From positions 1-64,000 of the forward strand of contig NZ_VLLG01000004.1 of assembly GCF_007830125.1 (NCBI RefSeq): DNA of 64,000 nt, in the 5' to 3' direction. Origin of the DNA: Chitinophaga japonensis. Its GTDB lineage: Bacteria; Bacteroidota; Bacteroidia; Chitinophagales; Chitinophagaceae. The notes below the pieces were generated by a model. It worked only from the letters and a program-made list of their open reading frames with translations, was not told where the DNA came from and ran no database searches. The translations under genes were made by a program, and so were the position numbers. Below, piece by piece: positions 8,086 through 16,943 of the stretch. Each line of letters starts with the position of its first letter. Positions within the stretch are counted from its first letter, which is position 1.

Positions 8086-9345
8086 TTGAAAAAGAAAATA
8101 CGTTTCCAGGGAGAGCAGCCCGATCACCATTCCTATCACCAGTCTTACACACTTGCCGTAGCTGAACCGGTCAAACGGCAGCAGCAGCAATACAAAGAAA
8201 GGGGCTGCCTGGGCTACGTACCGGGAGCTGAACAGGTGTGTTACTTTCAGGCTGGTAGCCAGCATCAGCATGGCGCACCCGAACAGGTACAGGTAAAAAG
8301 GCTCCGTTCTGCGCTCCCAGGCCCGCAGCAGGGAGCAGATAATAAAATAGACCGCTATCACTGCCAGCGCCGGCGATATTACAAAGGGGTAGAGCCGCAT
8401 CAGCGGTGCAGGGAGTATCTTTTCCATCGTTACGCTCAGGGGACCGAACTCGAACCGTACCAGCGTAATGTTCAGTACCAGGAACAGCACATAGGCAGCC
8501 AGCAGGTACACCGGTATCTTCTTATTAAAATAGAACCACCGCGGGGCAATAAGCAAAGTAATGAGCGCACCATAGGCAAAGGCCAGCATGCCATGCTCAA
8601 AGCTCAAACCGCCCGCACCGGTAAAGGCCTGCTGCGGAGGGGTGAGCCCTTTCCAGATATAAAATACCGGCAGGCACATGGCCAGGGCTACCGCGGCATA
8701 AATAACCACGATCATCCATCGCCGCGGGTGGCGGAAGTGATACAGCAGCAGCGCCCCTGCGGCAGGCACCAGTACCAGGAAAGGAGAGCGGCCCAGTATG
8801 GCCAGTCCGGCGGCCGCCCCGGCAAGCAGGGTCAGTAATATCGATTGCACCAGGGAATGCTCCTGTTTTTGCAGGGCGTATAACAGGAACAGGACGGACA
8901 GGGTGGCAAAGAACATGGGCGGTACTTCCGTCAGGGCCATGCCGGAAACATTCCATACCATGGGGATGGCCATCATGTTCAGGGCCAGTACAAACGATTG
9001 TTTTTTGCCTGTATTATTAATATGTGTAATGATAGCGGTGAGCAACAGTATCATGAGTCCCAGTAACACGGTATTCACCAGCCGGATGCCGGGCGTTTCC
9101 AGGTGCGTAATGTGCCGCAGCGGGTAGTGAATGAACTGGTAGAGCGGCCCCGGCGCCTGCTGGTCAATGTTCACGAGGAATTCCCGGGAAAGCCCGTACT
9201 GCTCAAACAGGTACACATTGGGTATGAACAGCGGTTCGTCGTATAAAGGCGGTTGTTGATGAAGCCAGGTGATGATCAGCAGGAACAGGTAGCCGCCTGA
9301 ACCGAGGTATAATAATAAGTTGGCAGGAGAGGGATACTTTTTCAT
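8083..9345 (-). CDS. GT-C type (GT39-like) membrane glycosyltransferase
   Basis: A 420-residue polytopic membrane protein with about ten helices. The first periplasmic loop reads PPLYDEPLFIPNVYLFEQYG and contains the acidic pair typical of dolichyl/undecaprenyl-phosphate-sugar dependent GT-C enzymes. It is likely to transfer a sugar from a polyprenyl carrier outside the membrane and so decorate the glycan. No close family name can be given with confidence. It faces away from the plus-strand block across a 630-bp gap and ends inside a heptamer inverted repeat. Confidence 0.65.
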   Translation of the reverse strand: MKKYPSPANLLLYLGSGGYLFLLIITWLHQQPPLYDEPLFIPNVYLFEQYGLSREFLVNIDQQAPGPLYQFIHYPLRHITHLETPGIRLVNTVLLGLMILLLTAIITHINNTGKKQSFVLALNMMAIPMVWNVSGMALTEVPPMFFATLSVLFLLYALQKQEHSLVQSILLTLLAGAAAGLAILGRSPFLVLVPAAGALLLYHFRHPRRWMIVVIYAAVALAMCLPVFYIWKGLTPPQQAFTGAGGLSFEHGMLAFAYGALITLLIAPRWFYFNKKIPVYLLAAYVLFLVLNITLVRFEFGPLSVTMEKILPAPLMRLYPFVISPALAVIAVYFIICSLLRAWERRTEPFYLYLFGCAMLMLATSLKVTHLFSSRYVAQAAPFFVLLLLPFDRFSYGKCVRLVIGMVIGLLSLETYFLFQ

Positions 9346-9808
9346 GAAGGGGAACCGTAAGTCGGCGTCAAAAATACAGCATCCGCTTTTATTATTCCAA
9401 ACTTTTTAGCTGGGGCAACATTTAATGTTCGTTTACCATCATTTTTCCGGCATTCACCCGGAAAAACCGACCGTTTACGAATTATTAACTCCCCGATTCA
9501 TAAAGTATTATAATTTTACATCCGTTCGCAGCCTGGTTGCAGCTTTCTCTCTCAAGTTGAAACTAATGCTTCAGAACCGGCAGTAAAATGCTGTTATAAG
9601 AAAAACCTAACGATTTATTGAGGATACCTTACATTTGTTATAGTTAATCCTTCTATCGGTCATCATATCCCCTGAAAAACTACCAAACATTTTCAGTTCA
9701 CTTTGACCTTATCCAATCTAAAGCCTTCTATACCTATGTCATAGCCGTGTGCGGTGATGAGGTGTTAGTTTTAAAAAGATCAAGTTAATTGAAAAAAGAA
9801 GGTAGTCA
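9346..9808. other. Divergent intergenic region of the polysaccharide locus
   Basis: About 460 bp without a credible gene. It separates the two opposite halves of the locus and should hold both promoters. TACATTTG at 9630-9637 matches the Bacteroidota -7 box TAnnTTTG on the plus strand and could serve the receiver gene, but I see no well-spaced upstream TTTG box. Confidence 0.4.
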
Positions 9809-9976
9809 ATGAAACCGAGCATTATAAGCTTTGATTGTTTAGGGACATGCGAAATGCGAGGTTCCATCCGCCTTATAAAAGATAAACATTGACGGATGAA
9901 ACCGAGCGTGACGTATTTTTTAAAGTACACGTTAATGCGAGGTTCCATGAGGCCCTTAAAAGACAAACATTAACGA
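9809..9976 (+). promoter_or_regulatory. MRGS leader element, tandem copies 2 and 3
   Basis: Two units of the leader also seen at 2561-2651. Unit one is a 27-codon ORF at 9809-9892, starting MKPSIISF and ending MRGSIRLIKDKH. Its TGA lies 3 nt before the ATG of unit two, a 25-codon ORF at 9896-9973 that starts MKPSVTYF and ends MRGSMRPLKDKH. The TAA of unit two lies 3 nt before the start of the receiver gene at 9977. Shared blocks are ATGAAACCGAGC, AATGCGAGGTTCCAT and AAACATTRACGRATG. Several differences between units are synonymous (CGC/AGG, GAT/GAC), which hints that the peptide is read. Confidence 0.6.
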
Positions 9977-10372
9977 ATGAAAAAGAAAGTATTAATAATA
10001 GATGACAGTAAGCCAATAAGAATTTTATTGGAAGCCATATTGAGCAGACATTATATCGTGACGACTGTAGCAGACGGCCTGGATGCAATGGCCTGGTTAT
10101 CCGCCGGCCACAACGCAGACCTGATTGTTACGGATCTGCAGATGCCCAATATTGACGGCTGGGAGTTGCTGGAGCACCTTTCCGGCAGTTACCTGTACAA
10201 GGAGATACCGGTGCTGGTGCTTTCCGGCGAAGTGACCAACGCGGAGCCTGCCGCTATGATGGCCCGGTATAGTAATGTGCAGGCAGTGATGCATAAACCG
10301 TTCGACCCCATTGTGCTGCTGGAAAAGGTAGCGCATATCCTGAACGGACAACTGACGGCATCCCTGTCGTAG
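9977..10372 (+). CDS. Single-domain response regulator (CheY-like)
   Basis: A 131-residue stand-alone receiver domain. The acidic pair is D9/D10 (IIDDS), the phospho-acceptor is D53 (TDLQMP), the switch serine is in LSGE and the conserved lysine is K107 (MHKPFDP), so all key residues are present. There is no output domain, so it must act by protein contact. It is the first gene of the plus-strand glycan block and precedes the priming transferase by 41 nt. It probably relays a signal to the polysaccharide machinery. Its start codon follows a tandem MRGS leader, which may control its translation. Confidence 0.85.
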   Translation: MKKKVLIIDDSKPIRILLEAILSRHYIVTTVADGLDAMAWLSAGHNADLIVTDLQMPNIDGWELLEHLSGSYLYKEIPVLVLSGEVTNAEPAAMMARYSNVQAVMHKPFDPIVLLEKVAHILNGQLTASLS

Positions 10373-10413
10373 GCATGATTCCCTTTGTACCTATAATCGC
10401 AATAATATAAAAT

Positions 10414-11586
10414 ATGGAGACAACGATTACACCTAGTTTTTCGACTACTGCCACGATTGTCAGGAGCAATACTGCAGGTAAGCAACCAGGCGCTGTCATC
10501 CGGCATATTGCTGATGAGAGGATCGCGTTGTTTATCGGCCAGGCTTACGTGGATGTGCCCGGCGAAGCTTCCCGCTTCAAGTACCTCGTAGCGGAGCATG
10601 TGGAGGATGCGCAGCAGGCTGTAGACCAGTTGCTGAATGTGTACCGTAAGATCCCTGCCGTGATCATCTACCGGTTTAACAGCGGTTATGAGACCGACCT
10701 GGCCAGTTGGGAAGCCTACCTGGCAGAGCACCAGGTGCTGCGGTCTATCCCGTTTTTCCTGTACACGGATCAATTGTCGGAACCCCTGCGATCTTTTGTA
10801 AAGAAGTATGTTTTTATTGACGAGATCATTACCCGCGATTGCCTGGAGAACAACCTGGAGCCTAAGGTGAATTTCGTGAGCAAGTTCAAGCGCATGCACC
10901 TGTTTGTGCCCAAGCCGGCCGTGCAGCAGCCTGCCGCGCCCCCGGTCACCTATCACAGCACGCGGCTGAACCGCATTGCCAAGCGCGTTTTCGACGTACT
11001 GGTGTCCGCCTCCCTGCTGCTGCTGCTGCTGCCCGTGTTTCTCGTGGTGGCCCTGCTGATAAAGCTGGAAGGCAAAGGCCCGGTTTTTTACACTTCGCCG
11101 CGCGCCGGCAAGAACTACCGCATGTTCCGCTTCTATAAGTTCAGGACCATGGTAGCCAATGCCGACAAGCAGCTACAGGACCTGAAGCACCTGAACCAGT
11201 ATGACAGCAACGGCCAGGGACCGGTGTTCTACAAGATGTCCAACGACCCCCGTATTACCCGCCTGGGCAGCTTTTTGCGCAATACCAGCCTGGACGAGCT
11301 GCCCCAACTGTTCAACGTGCTGAAAGGGGATATGTCGCTGGTAGGCAACCGCCCGCTGCCCCTGTATGAAGCCGCTTCCCTTACCACCGACGCCTGGGCC
11401 GAACGTTTCCTGGCTCCCGCCGGTATCACCGGGCTGTGGCAGATCAGCAAGCGTGGTAAAAAAGATATGTCTGTGGAAGAACGGATCAGCCTGGATATTA
11501 ATTATGCGCACCGGAACTCCTTCGCCTACGATATGTGGCTGATGGTGAACACGCCGTTTGCGCTCGTACAAAAAGATAACGTATAA
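10414..11586 (+). CDS. Priming sugar transferase with receiver-like N-terminus
   Basis: A 390-residue protein of the bacterial sugar transferase family (PF02397; polyprenyl-phosphate hexose-1-phosphate transferase), which puts the first sugar on undecaprenyl phosphate. The catalytic half follows a membrane helix near 198-216. It contains FYKFRTM, the DELPQLFNVLKGDMSLVGNRP stretch near residue 294 and a TGLWQ motif. Residues about 30-160 form an extra N-terminal domain with alternating strands and helices, like a receiver fold, but no obvious phospho-acceptor aspartate is seen. That domain could bind the receiver encoded just upstream. The stop overlaps the next start (TAATG). Confidence 0.88.
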   Translation: METTITPSFSTTATIVRSNTAGKQPGAVIRHIADERIALFIGQAYVDVPGEASRFKYLVAEHVEDAQQAVDQLLNVYRKIPAVIIYRFNSGYETDLASWEAYLAEHQVLRSIPFFLYTDQLSEPLRSFVKKYVFIDEIITRDCLENNLEPKVNFVSKFKRMHLFVPKPAVQQPAAPPVTYHSTRLNRIAKRVFDVLVSASLLLLLLPVFLVVALLIKLEGKGPVFYTSPRAGKNYRMFRFYKFRTMVANADKQLQDLKHLNQYDSNGQGPVFYKMSNDPRITRLGSFLRNTSLDELPQLFNVLKGDMSLVGNRPLPLYEAASLTTDAWAERFLAPAGITGLWQISKRGKKDMSVEERISLDINYAHRNSFAYDMWLMVNTPFALVQKDNV

Positions 11587-12794
11587 TGATAGCAGTTATC
11601 GAAGTAATTTTACTTTCCTACTTAGCCGGATGCATACTATACAACCTGACACTGTCCATCGCCGGACGCATGCAGGGTAGCAAAAGTACACCTCACAGGG
11701 AACAGGGCCCTTATGCCAAAGTGGCCATCCTGGTCCCTGCCTATAAGGAAGATGAAGTGATCCTGGCTACGGCCCAAAGTTATACGCGGCTCAATTATCC
11801 CGCAGACCGCTACGAAGTGATCGTGATTGCAGACTCCCTGCAACCATCCACTCTGGAGCAGTTGCGGCATACAGGCGTTACCGTAATACCGGTATCGTTT
11901 GATAAAAGCACAAAAGCAAAATCCTTGAATGCGGCCTTTGCACAACTGGAAGATACGTACGACCTGGCGCTGATCTGCGATGCGGACAATATGCTGGCGC
12001 CGGACTTTCTCGGGAAAGTGAACCACGCTTTCCAGGAGGGGGAATACGCTATCCAGGCGCAGCGGGTGGCCAAGAATCTCAATACGCCCTTTGCCGTGCT
12101 GGACACCGCCAACGAGATCATCGCCAACCACCTGTACCGCAAGGGCGCCAATGCCCTCGGTCTTTCATCCTCTGTGATCGGTAGCGGCATGGCCTTTCAT
12201 TTCCCCCTGATCAAAAGCATTATGCAGGACATTGACGCCACCGGCGGTTTTGATAAAGTGCTGCAATTGCTGGTGGTATCCAGGGGACATGCCATTTACT
12301 ACCTGGAGGATGCGCATGTGTTCGATGAAAAGGTGGAGCATGCCGCCACCTTTGAGCACCAGCGCCGGCGCTGGCTCTCCAGCCAGTTGGTGTACCTGCG
12401 CCAGTACTGGAAAAAAGGCTGGCAGCAACTGTTCAGGGGCAACGTGGATTATTTTAACCTGGCCGTGTGCCAGAACCTGTTGCTGCCCCGCCTGTTGCTG
12501 CTGGTAGCTGTTACGGTCATTACAGTGCTCTATATTGTTTTACACACGTACCTGCTGCTGCCCGCCGTATGGTGGGCAGCCCTGTGGGTATGTAACGCCA
12601 TCAGCCTGCTGCTGCCTATTCCCCGCCGGTTCTTCAGCCGTTACCTGCTGACGGCGCTGCTGGGGCTTCCGCGGGCTGCCTTTATTATGGTGGCGCTGCT
12701 GTTCCGCCTGAAGGGCGCCAACAACCGTTTCATTCATACCAGGCATACCCAAACCACGATAGACAATCCTTTGTTAGATGTTGCCAGCAAATAA
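11586..12794 (+). CDS. Membrane glycosyltransferase family 2
   Basis: A 402-residue GT2 enzyme. An N-terminal membrane helix precedes the catalytic domain with VAILVPAYKED, the metal-binding CDADN and an HQRRRW motif near residues 259-264, the acceptor-site signature of processive-type GT2 enzymes. Three or four membrane segments follow (about 300-380). It likely extends the lipid-linked chain at the inner face of the membrane. It overlaps the priming transferase by one base and the following GT2 gene by 17 bases, so translation is probably coupled. Confidence 0.85.
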   Translation: MIAVIEVILLSYLAGCILYNLTLSIAGRMQGSKSTPHREQGPYAKVAILVPAYKEDEVILATAQSYTRLNYPADRYEVIVIADSLQPSTLEQLRHTGVTVIPVSFDKSTKAKSLNAAFAQLEDTYDLALICDADNMLAPDFLGKVNHAFQEGEYAIQAQRVAKNLNTPFAVLDTANEIIANHLYRKGANALGLSSSVIGSGMAFHFPLIKSIMQDIDATGGFDKVLQLLVVSRGHAIYYLEDAHVFDEKVEHAATFEHQRRRWLSSQLVYLRQYWKKGWQQLFRGNVDYFNLAVCQNLLLPRLLLLVAVTVITVLYIVLHTYLLLPAVWWAALWVCNAISLLLPIPRRFFSRYLLTALLGLPRAAFIMVALLFRLKGANNRFIHTRHTQTTIDNPLLDVASK

Positions 12795-13704
12795 TTCAAC
12801 ATATCATCCCCTGGTATCCGTTATCACCGTTAACTATAATAATACCGGTGTTACCTGCGAGCTGCTGGCTTCCCTGGAAAAGATCAGCTACCCGCACCTG
12901 GAGGTGATCGTGGTGGACAATGCTTCCGCAGAAGATCCCACGCAGGAGATCAGGGCGAAATACCCGGGTGTAAAAGTGATCCGCAGCGAAGAGAACCGCG
13001 GCTTTGCCGGCGGCAACAACCTGGGCATACAGGCGGCTGCCGGCCAGTACCTGTTCCTGGTGAACAACGATACCGAGTTTACCGAAGGCCTGGTAGAAGG
13101 GCTGCTGGAAATATTCCACCAGTACCCGGATGCCGGCGTGGTAAGTCCTAAGTTCCATTATTTTTTCCAGCCGGGCACCATTGAATATGCCGGCTATCAT
13201 GCAGTGGATATGTTCACCGGCCGCAATAGTATGATCGGCTGCCGGGAAAAGGACCAGGGCCAGTACGATGCGGTGAGCGCCACGCATTACGCGCATGGCG
13301 GCGCCATGATGATCAGCCGCGCCGCCCTGGAAAAGGTGGGCCTGATGCCGGAGCTGTACTTCCTGTATTACGAGGAGTTTGACTGGTGCGAGCAGTTCCG
13401 CCGCCAGGGGTATAAGATCTACTACCAGTACAAGTCGCTGATCTATCATAAAGAATCCATGACAACGGGCAAGAACAGCCCGCTGAAAACATATTACATC
13501 ACCCGGAACCGGATACTGTTCATGCGCAGGAACGTGCAGTGGCCGGCCCGCCTGGTGTTTATGCTGTATTTCACCTGTCTTACCGTACCCAAGAACACGC
13601 TGCAGTACCTGTTCAGGCGCGAAGCCGCGCAACTGGGGGCGTTCTGGAGGGGCGTTCTCTGGAATGTACGAAGCAGGAAGTATGATGTAGGAGGTACGAG
13701 ATAG
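12778..13704 (+). CDS. Glycosyltransferase family 2, rhamnosyltransferase-like
   Basis: A 308-residue soluble GT2 protein with SVITVNYNNT at the nucleotide-sugar site, the DXD-like NNDTEF near residue 100 and the C-terminal YYEEFDWCEQFRRQG block seen in WbbL-like rhamnosyltransferases. It would add one sugar to the growing repeat unit. The ATG at 12778 lies inside the upstream gene and no later Met precedes the catalytic motif, so the overlap is probably real. The last residues (RKYDVGGTR) are encoded by the heptamer repeat that follows and are unlikely to be functional. Confidence 0.83.
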   Translation: MLPANNSTYHPLVSVITVNYNNTGVTCELLASLEKISYPHLEVIVVDNASAEDPTQEIRAKYPGVKVIRSEENRGFAGGNNLGIQAAAGQYLFLVNNDTEFTEGLVEGLLEIFHQYPDAGVVSPKFHYFFQPGTIEYAGYHAVDMFTGRNSMIGCREKDQGQYDAVSATHYAHGGAMMISRAALEKVGLMPELYFLYYEEFDWCEQFRRQGYKIYYQYKSLIYHKESMTTGKNSPLKTYYITRNRILFMRRNVQWPARLVFMLYFTCLTVPKNTLQYLFRREAAQLGAFWRGVLWNVRSRKYDVGGTR

Positions 13705-13773
13705 GAGGTATGAGGTATGAAATATGAAGTGCTTCCAACATCTTACTTCTTACATCATACCTCTTACTTCTAA
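13671..13773. repeat. Heptamer inverted repeat (unit GAGGTAT)
   Basis: The left arm (about 13671-13732) is an unbroken series of 7-bp units of the type GARRTAK. The right arm (about 13738-13773) is the reverse-complement series (CTTCTTA, CATCATA, CCTCTTA). The loop is very short. The stop codon of the GT2 gene (13702-13704) lies within the left arm. Confidence 0.75.
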
Positions 13774-13805
13774 CACTGAATAACGAAACTTTTAAAGTAA
13801 CAGAT

Positions 13806-15704
13806 ATGTGTGGAATTGCCGGGTTTATCGATTTTTCCAAAAAATCAGGAAAAGACATCCTGCAGCACATGACAGATGTGATGCAGCACCGCGGCCCCAA
13901 TGATGCCGGTTATGAGGTGCATGAGCACCCCACCGCTACCGTGGGGCTGGGGCAACGGCGCCTGTCTATCCTGGACCTGTCCAGCGGAGGGCACCAGCCT
14001 ATGCACTTCGGGCAGTATACCATTATTTTCAACGGGGAGATCTACAATTTCAAGGAAATAAAGAAAGACCTGGAAAAGCTGGGCTATACCTTCCAGTCAG
14101 GCTCCGATACGGAAGTGCTGCTGAAGGGCTATGATGCATGGAAAGAGCAGGTGCTGGACCGCTGTATCGGCATGTTTGCCTTTGTGATCTACGACGCCCG
14201 GCAGGACCAGGTGGTGCTTTGCCGCGACAGGGCAGGGGTGAAGCCCCTGTACTACTACTGGGACGGGCAAACGCTGCTGTTCGGTTCCGAGCTGAAAGCG
14301 CTGTGCGAGCACCCGCAGTTCCGGAAAGAGATAGATGTGAACAGCCTGTCGCTGTTCCTGCAATACAGCTACATACCGGCGCCTTACACCATTTACCGGC
14401 AAACCCGCAAGCTGAAGCCGGGGCATTTGCTGACGGTGCACCTGAACCGGCAGGAGCTGCAGGAACTGGCGTACTGGAATGTGCTGGACGCTTACCACCA
14501 GCCCCTCACCAACCTTTCGCAGCATGAAGTGATACAGCATACGGAAATGCTGATGAAAAGCGCCTACAACTACCGCATGGTGGCCGATGTGCCCGTGGGC
14601 GTGTTCCTGAGCGGCGGGTATGACAGCGCCAGCGTGGCCGCTATCCTGCAGGCAGGCTCCGGCAGCCGGATCAAGACCTTCACCATCGGGTATAAGGAAA
14701 AACAGTGGGACGAATCCGCTGAAGCGAAAAAGATCGCCCGTCACCTGGGCACCGATCATACCGAGTGGATCGTGGGTCCTTCCGATGCGCTGGAGGTGCT
14801 GCAGCAATTGCCGGAAATTTATGATGAGCCTTTTGCAGATAACTCCACGGTGCCTACCACCCTGGTGAGCAAGCTGGCCAGCCGGCAGGTAAAGGTGGCT
14901 CTCTCCGCCGATGGCGGCGACGAGCTGTTTGCCGGCTATAACAAGTTCAACCAGTCCCTGCGCTATACACGTTTCTCCAAAAGGCTGCAGGGCCTGCTGA
15001 GCCATACCATGGCCATGCTGAACCCCGAGCTGATCCCGTATTTCAACAAGCAGTACAATTTTGCGTCGCGTTACGAAAAAATGAAGCTTATCTGGGCTTC
15101 CGGGCAGCCGCAGTATGCGCTGAAATACATCAGCCAGTATTTAACGGAAAGTGAGGTGAACCACTACCTGCAGGTAACGCCGGACAAGTACCGCACCAAT
15201 TTTGACCTGAACGGGGAGCTGAACGAGGTGAACGATCCGCTGAACAAGCTGCTGGCCATTGATTACAAGACATTCCTGGTAGACAATAACCTGGTGAAAG
15301 TGGACCGCGCTACCATGAGCGTGAGCATAGAAGGCCGGGAGCCCATGCTGGACCATCGCCTGGTGGAATTCCTGGCGCAGGTGCCTGCATCGCTGAAGGT
15401 GAAGGATAACGTGAACAAATACATCCTGAAAACAATTGTGCATAAATATATTCCGCCTTCCCTCATGGACCGGCCCAAACGGCCTTTCATCGCGCCGCTG
15501 CAGGAATGGTTCCGTGACGAGCTGCGGGAGCAGATGCAGTACTACCTGGCCCCCGGGCGGCTGAACAAAACAGGGCTGTTCAACGCCCCCCACGTACAGC
15601 AGCTCATGAACAGGTACCTGCTGGATGGCAAGGTAAGCCACCAGAAACTGTGGAATATACTGGTGTTCCAGTTGTGGTACAACCGCTGGATGGAAAAATT
15701 ATAG
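13806..15704 (+). CDS. asnB: Asparagine synthase (glutamine-hydrolysing)
   Basis: A 632-residue AsnB-type amidotransferase. Cys2 (MCGIAGF) is the glutaminase nucleophile after Met removal. The PP-loop SGGYDS near residues 269-274 marks the ATP-dependent synthetase half. The length is normal. Copies inside polysaccharide clusters often amidate a sugar acid or amino-acid substituent instead of making free asparagine. Here it sits between two glycosyltransferases, so glycan modification is plausible but unproven. It has heptamer repeats on both sides. Confidence 0.9.
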   Translation: MCGIAGFIDFSKKSGKDILQHMTDVMQHRGPNDAGYEVHEHPTATVGLGQRRLSILDLSSGGHQPMHFGQYTIIFNGEIYNFKEIKKDLEKLGYTFQSGSDTEVLLKGYDAWKEQVLDRCIGMFAFVIYDARQDQVVLCRDRAGVKPLYYYWDGQTLLFGSELKALCEHPQFRKEIDVNSLSLFLQYSYIPAPYTIYRQTRKLKPGHLLTVHLNRQELQELAYWNVLDAYHQPLTNLSQHEVIQHTEMLMKSAYNYRMVADVPVGVFLSGGYDSASVAAILQAGSGSRIKTFTIGYKEKQWDESAEAKKIARHLGTDHTEWIVGPSDALEVLQQLPEIYDEPFADNSTVPTTLVSKLASRQVKVALSADGGDELFAGYNKFNQSLRYTRFSKRLQGLLSHTMAMLNPELIPYFNKQYNFASRYEKMKLIWASGQPQYALKYISQYLTESEVNHYLQVTPDKYRTNFDLNGELNEVNDPLNKLLAIDYKTFLVDNNLVKVDRATMSVSIEGREPMLDHRLVEFLAQVPASLKVKDNVNKYILKTIVHKYIPPSLMDRPKRPFIAPLQEWFRDELREQMQYYLAPGRLNKTGLFNAPHVQQLMNRYLLDGKVSHQKLWNILVFQLWYNRWMEKL

Positions 15705-15809
15705 AATTAATAATGAAGAATTAATAATTAATAATCGTCAGGCTGGCCCTTTTACGAAACACATGTGCTACGGATATTATTAATTATTCATTATTAATTA
15801 TTAATTAAA
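15699..15809. repeat. Heptamer inverted repeat (unit TAATTAA)
   Basis: AT-rich arms at about 15699-15735 and 15774-15809 are built of 7-bp units such as GAATTAA, TAATGAA and TAATTAA and their complements. The 38-bp loop, read on the minus strand, resembles the loop of the next element (17719-17757): both begin CGTAGCAnATGTGTT. The right arm ends directly at the ATG of the GT4 gene. Confidence 0.75.
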
Positions 15810-16943
15810 ATGAAGCCTCGAAAAAAAATAACAGTGCTACAGGCCATCCGCCAGGGAAAAATAGGCGGGGGGGAAAGCCATGTGCTGGACCTGGTGGCGC
15901 ACCTGGACCGCAACCGGTTTGAACCGGTGGTGCTGGCGTTTACAGACGGCCCTATGATAGCCGCCCTGCAGCAGCAACAGGTTCCCACTCACGTGATAGC
16001 CAGCGAAAAGGCGTTTGACATCCGCGTGTGGAAACAGGTAAAGCGCTTTATGCAGCAGCAGCAGGTAGACATTGTGCATGTGCATGGCACCCGTGCCAAC
16101 ACCAATGTGCTGTGGGCCGCACGCTCGCTGCGCCTGCCGCTGGTGTACACCATTCACGGGTGGTCCTTCCATGAAGGGCTGCACCCGGTAATGAAGCGGG
16201 CGCGCATAGCAGCCGAGCGCTTTATTACCCAAAGGGCGCAGGTGAATATCTGCGTATCCGAATCCAACCGCCGGACCGGCCTGCAGGCGTTTGGCCGTTT
16301 CCGTGCCGAAGTGGTGAAGAACGGCGTGAACCTGCAGAAGTTTGACCCTGCTGCTGATTACCCTGATGTAAAGGCCGCCTTTGGCATACCCGCACATCAC
16401 CTGGTAGTGGGTTACATAGCGCGCATGACCCTGCAGAAAGATCCGTTGAATATGATCCGGGCCTTTGCCGCCGCCGCGCAGCAGGCGAAGGATATCACCC
16501 TGTTGATGGTGGGTGGGGGAGAGTTGCAGCAGCCAGCCAGGGATGCCGCACAGGCGCTGGGCATCAGCGACCGCGTGGTGTTCCAGGATTTCCGGCAGGA
16601 CGTGCCGGCCGTGCTGCGCGCCATGGACATCTACTGCCTGCCCTCCCTCTGGGAAGGGTTCCCGATAGGCGTGCTGGAAGCCATGGCCATGGGCAAGGCC
16701 GTCATAGCCAGCGATGTGGATGGCACAAGGGAGGCCGTGGCCCACGGGGAAAATGGCCTGCTGGTGCCGCCTGCCGATCCTGCTGCATTAACGGCCGCTA
16801 TCCTGCGGCTGGCGGCGGACAGGCCACTGCGGGAACGCCTGCAGCAAAAGGCCGTGGAAACCATCCGCTCCACTTACAATGTGGCGGGCATGACCCGGAA
16901 GATTGAAGACATTTATAGTAAGCTATTAGCTCATTTAATATGA
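15810..16943 (+). CDS. Glycosyltransferase family 4
   Basis: A 377-residue GT4 (GT-B fold) enzyme. Residues 17-22 (KIGGGE) form the glycine-rich acceptor-side loop. The C-terminal donor domain has EGFPIGVLEAMAMGKAVIASD near residue 280, the E-x7-E signature. It is expected to add one sugar in the cytoplasm. It starts directly after the heptamer repeat without a Shine-Dalgarno sequence, which is usual for Bacteroidota. Its stop overlaps the methyltransferase start (ATGA). Confidence 0.87.
   Translation: MKPRKKITVLQAIRQGKIGGGESHVLDLVAHLDRNRFEPVVLAFTDGPMIAALQQQQVPTHVIASEKAFDIRVWKQVKRFMQQQQVDIVHVHGTRANTNVLWAARSLRLPLVYTIHGWSFHEGLHPVMKRARIAAERFITQRAQVNICVSESNRRTGLQAFGRFRAEVVKNGVNLQKFDPAADYPDVKAAFGIPAHHLVVGYIARMTLQKDPLNMIRAFAAAAQQAKDITLLMVGGGELQQPARDAAQALGISDRVVFQDFRQDVPAVLRAMDIYCLPSLWEGFPIGVLEAMAMGKAVIASDVDGTREAVAHGENGLLVPPADPAALTAAILRLAADRPLRERLQQKAVETIRSTYNVAGMTRKIEDIYSKLLAHLI

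Noticed and set aside
9739..9966. 75-codon minus-strand ORF with repeated MEPRI
   Set aside because: It is the antisense reading of the tandem MRGS leader units, and the repetition comes from the duplicated DNA. The plus-strand micro-ORFs sit at the start codon and are the more likely functional frame.
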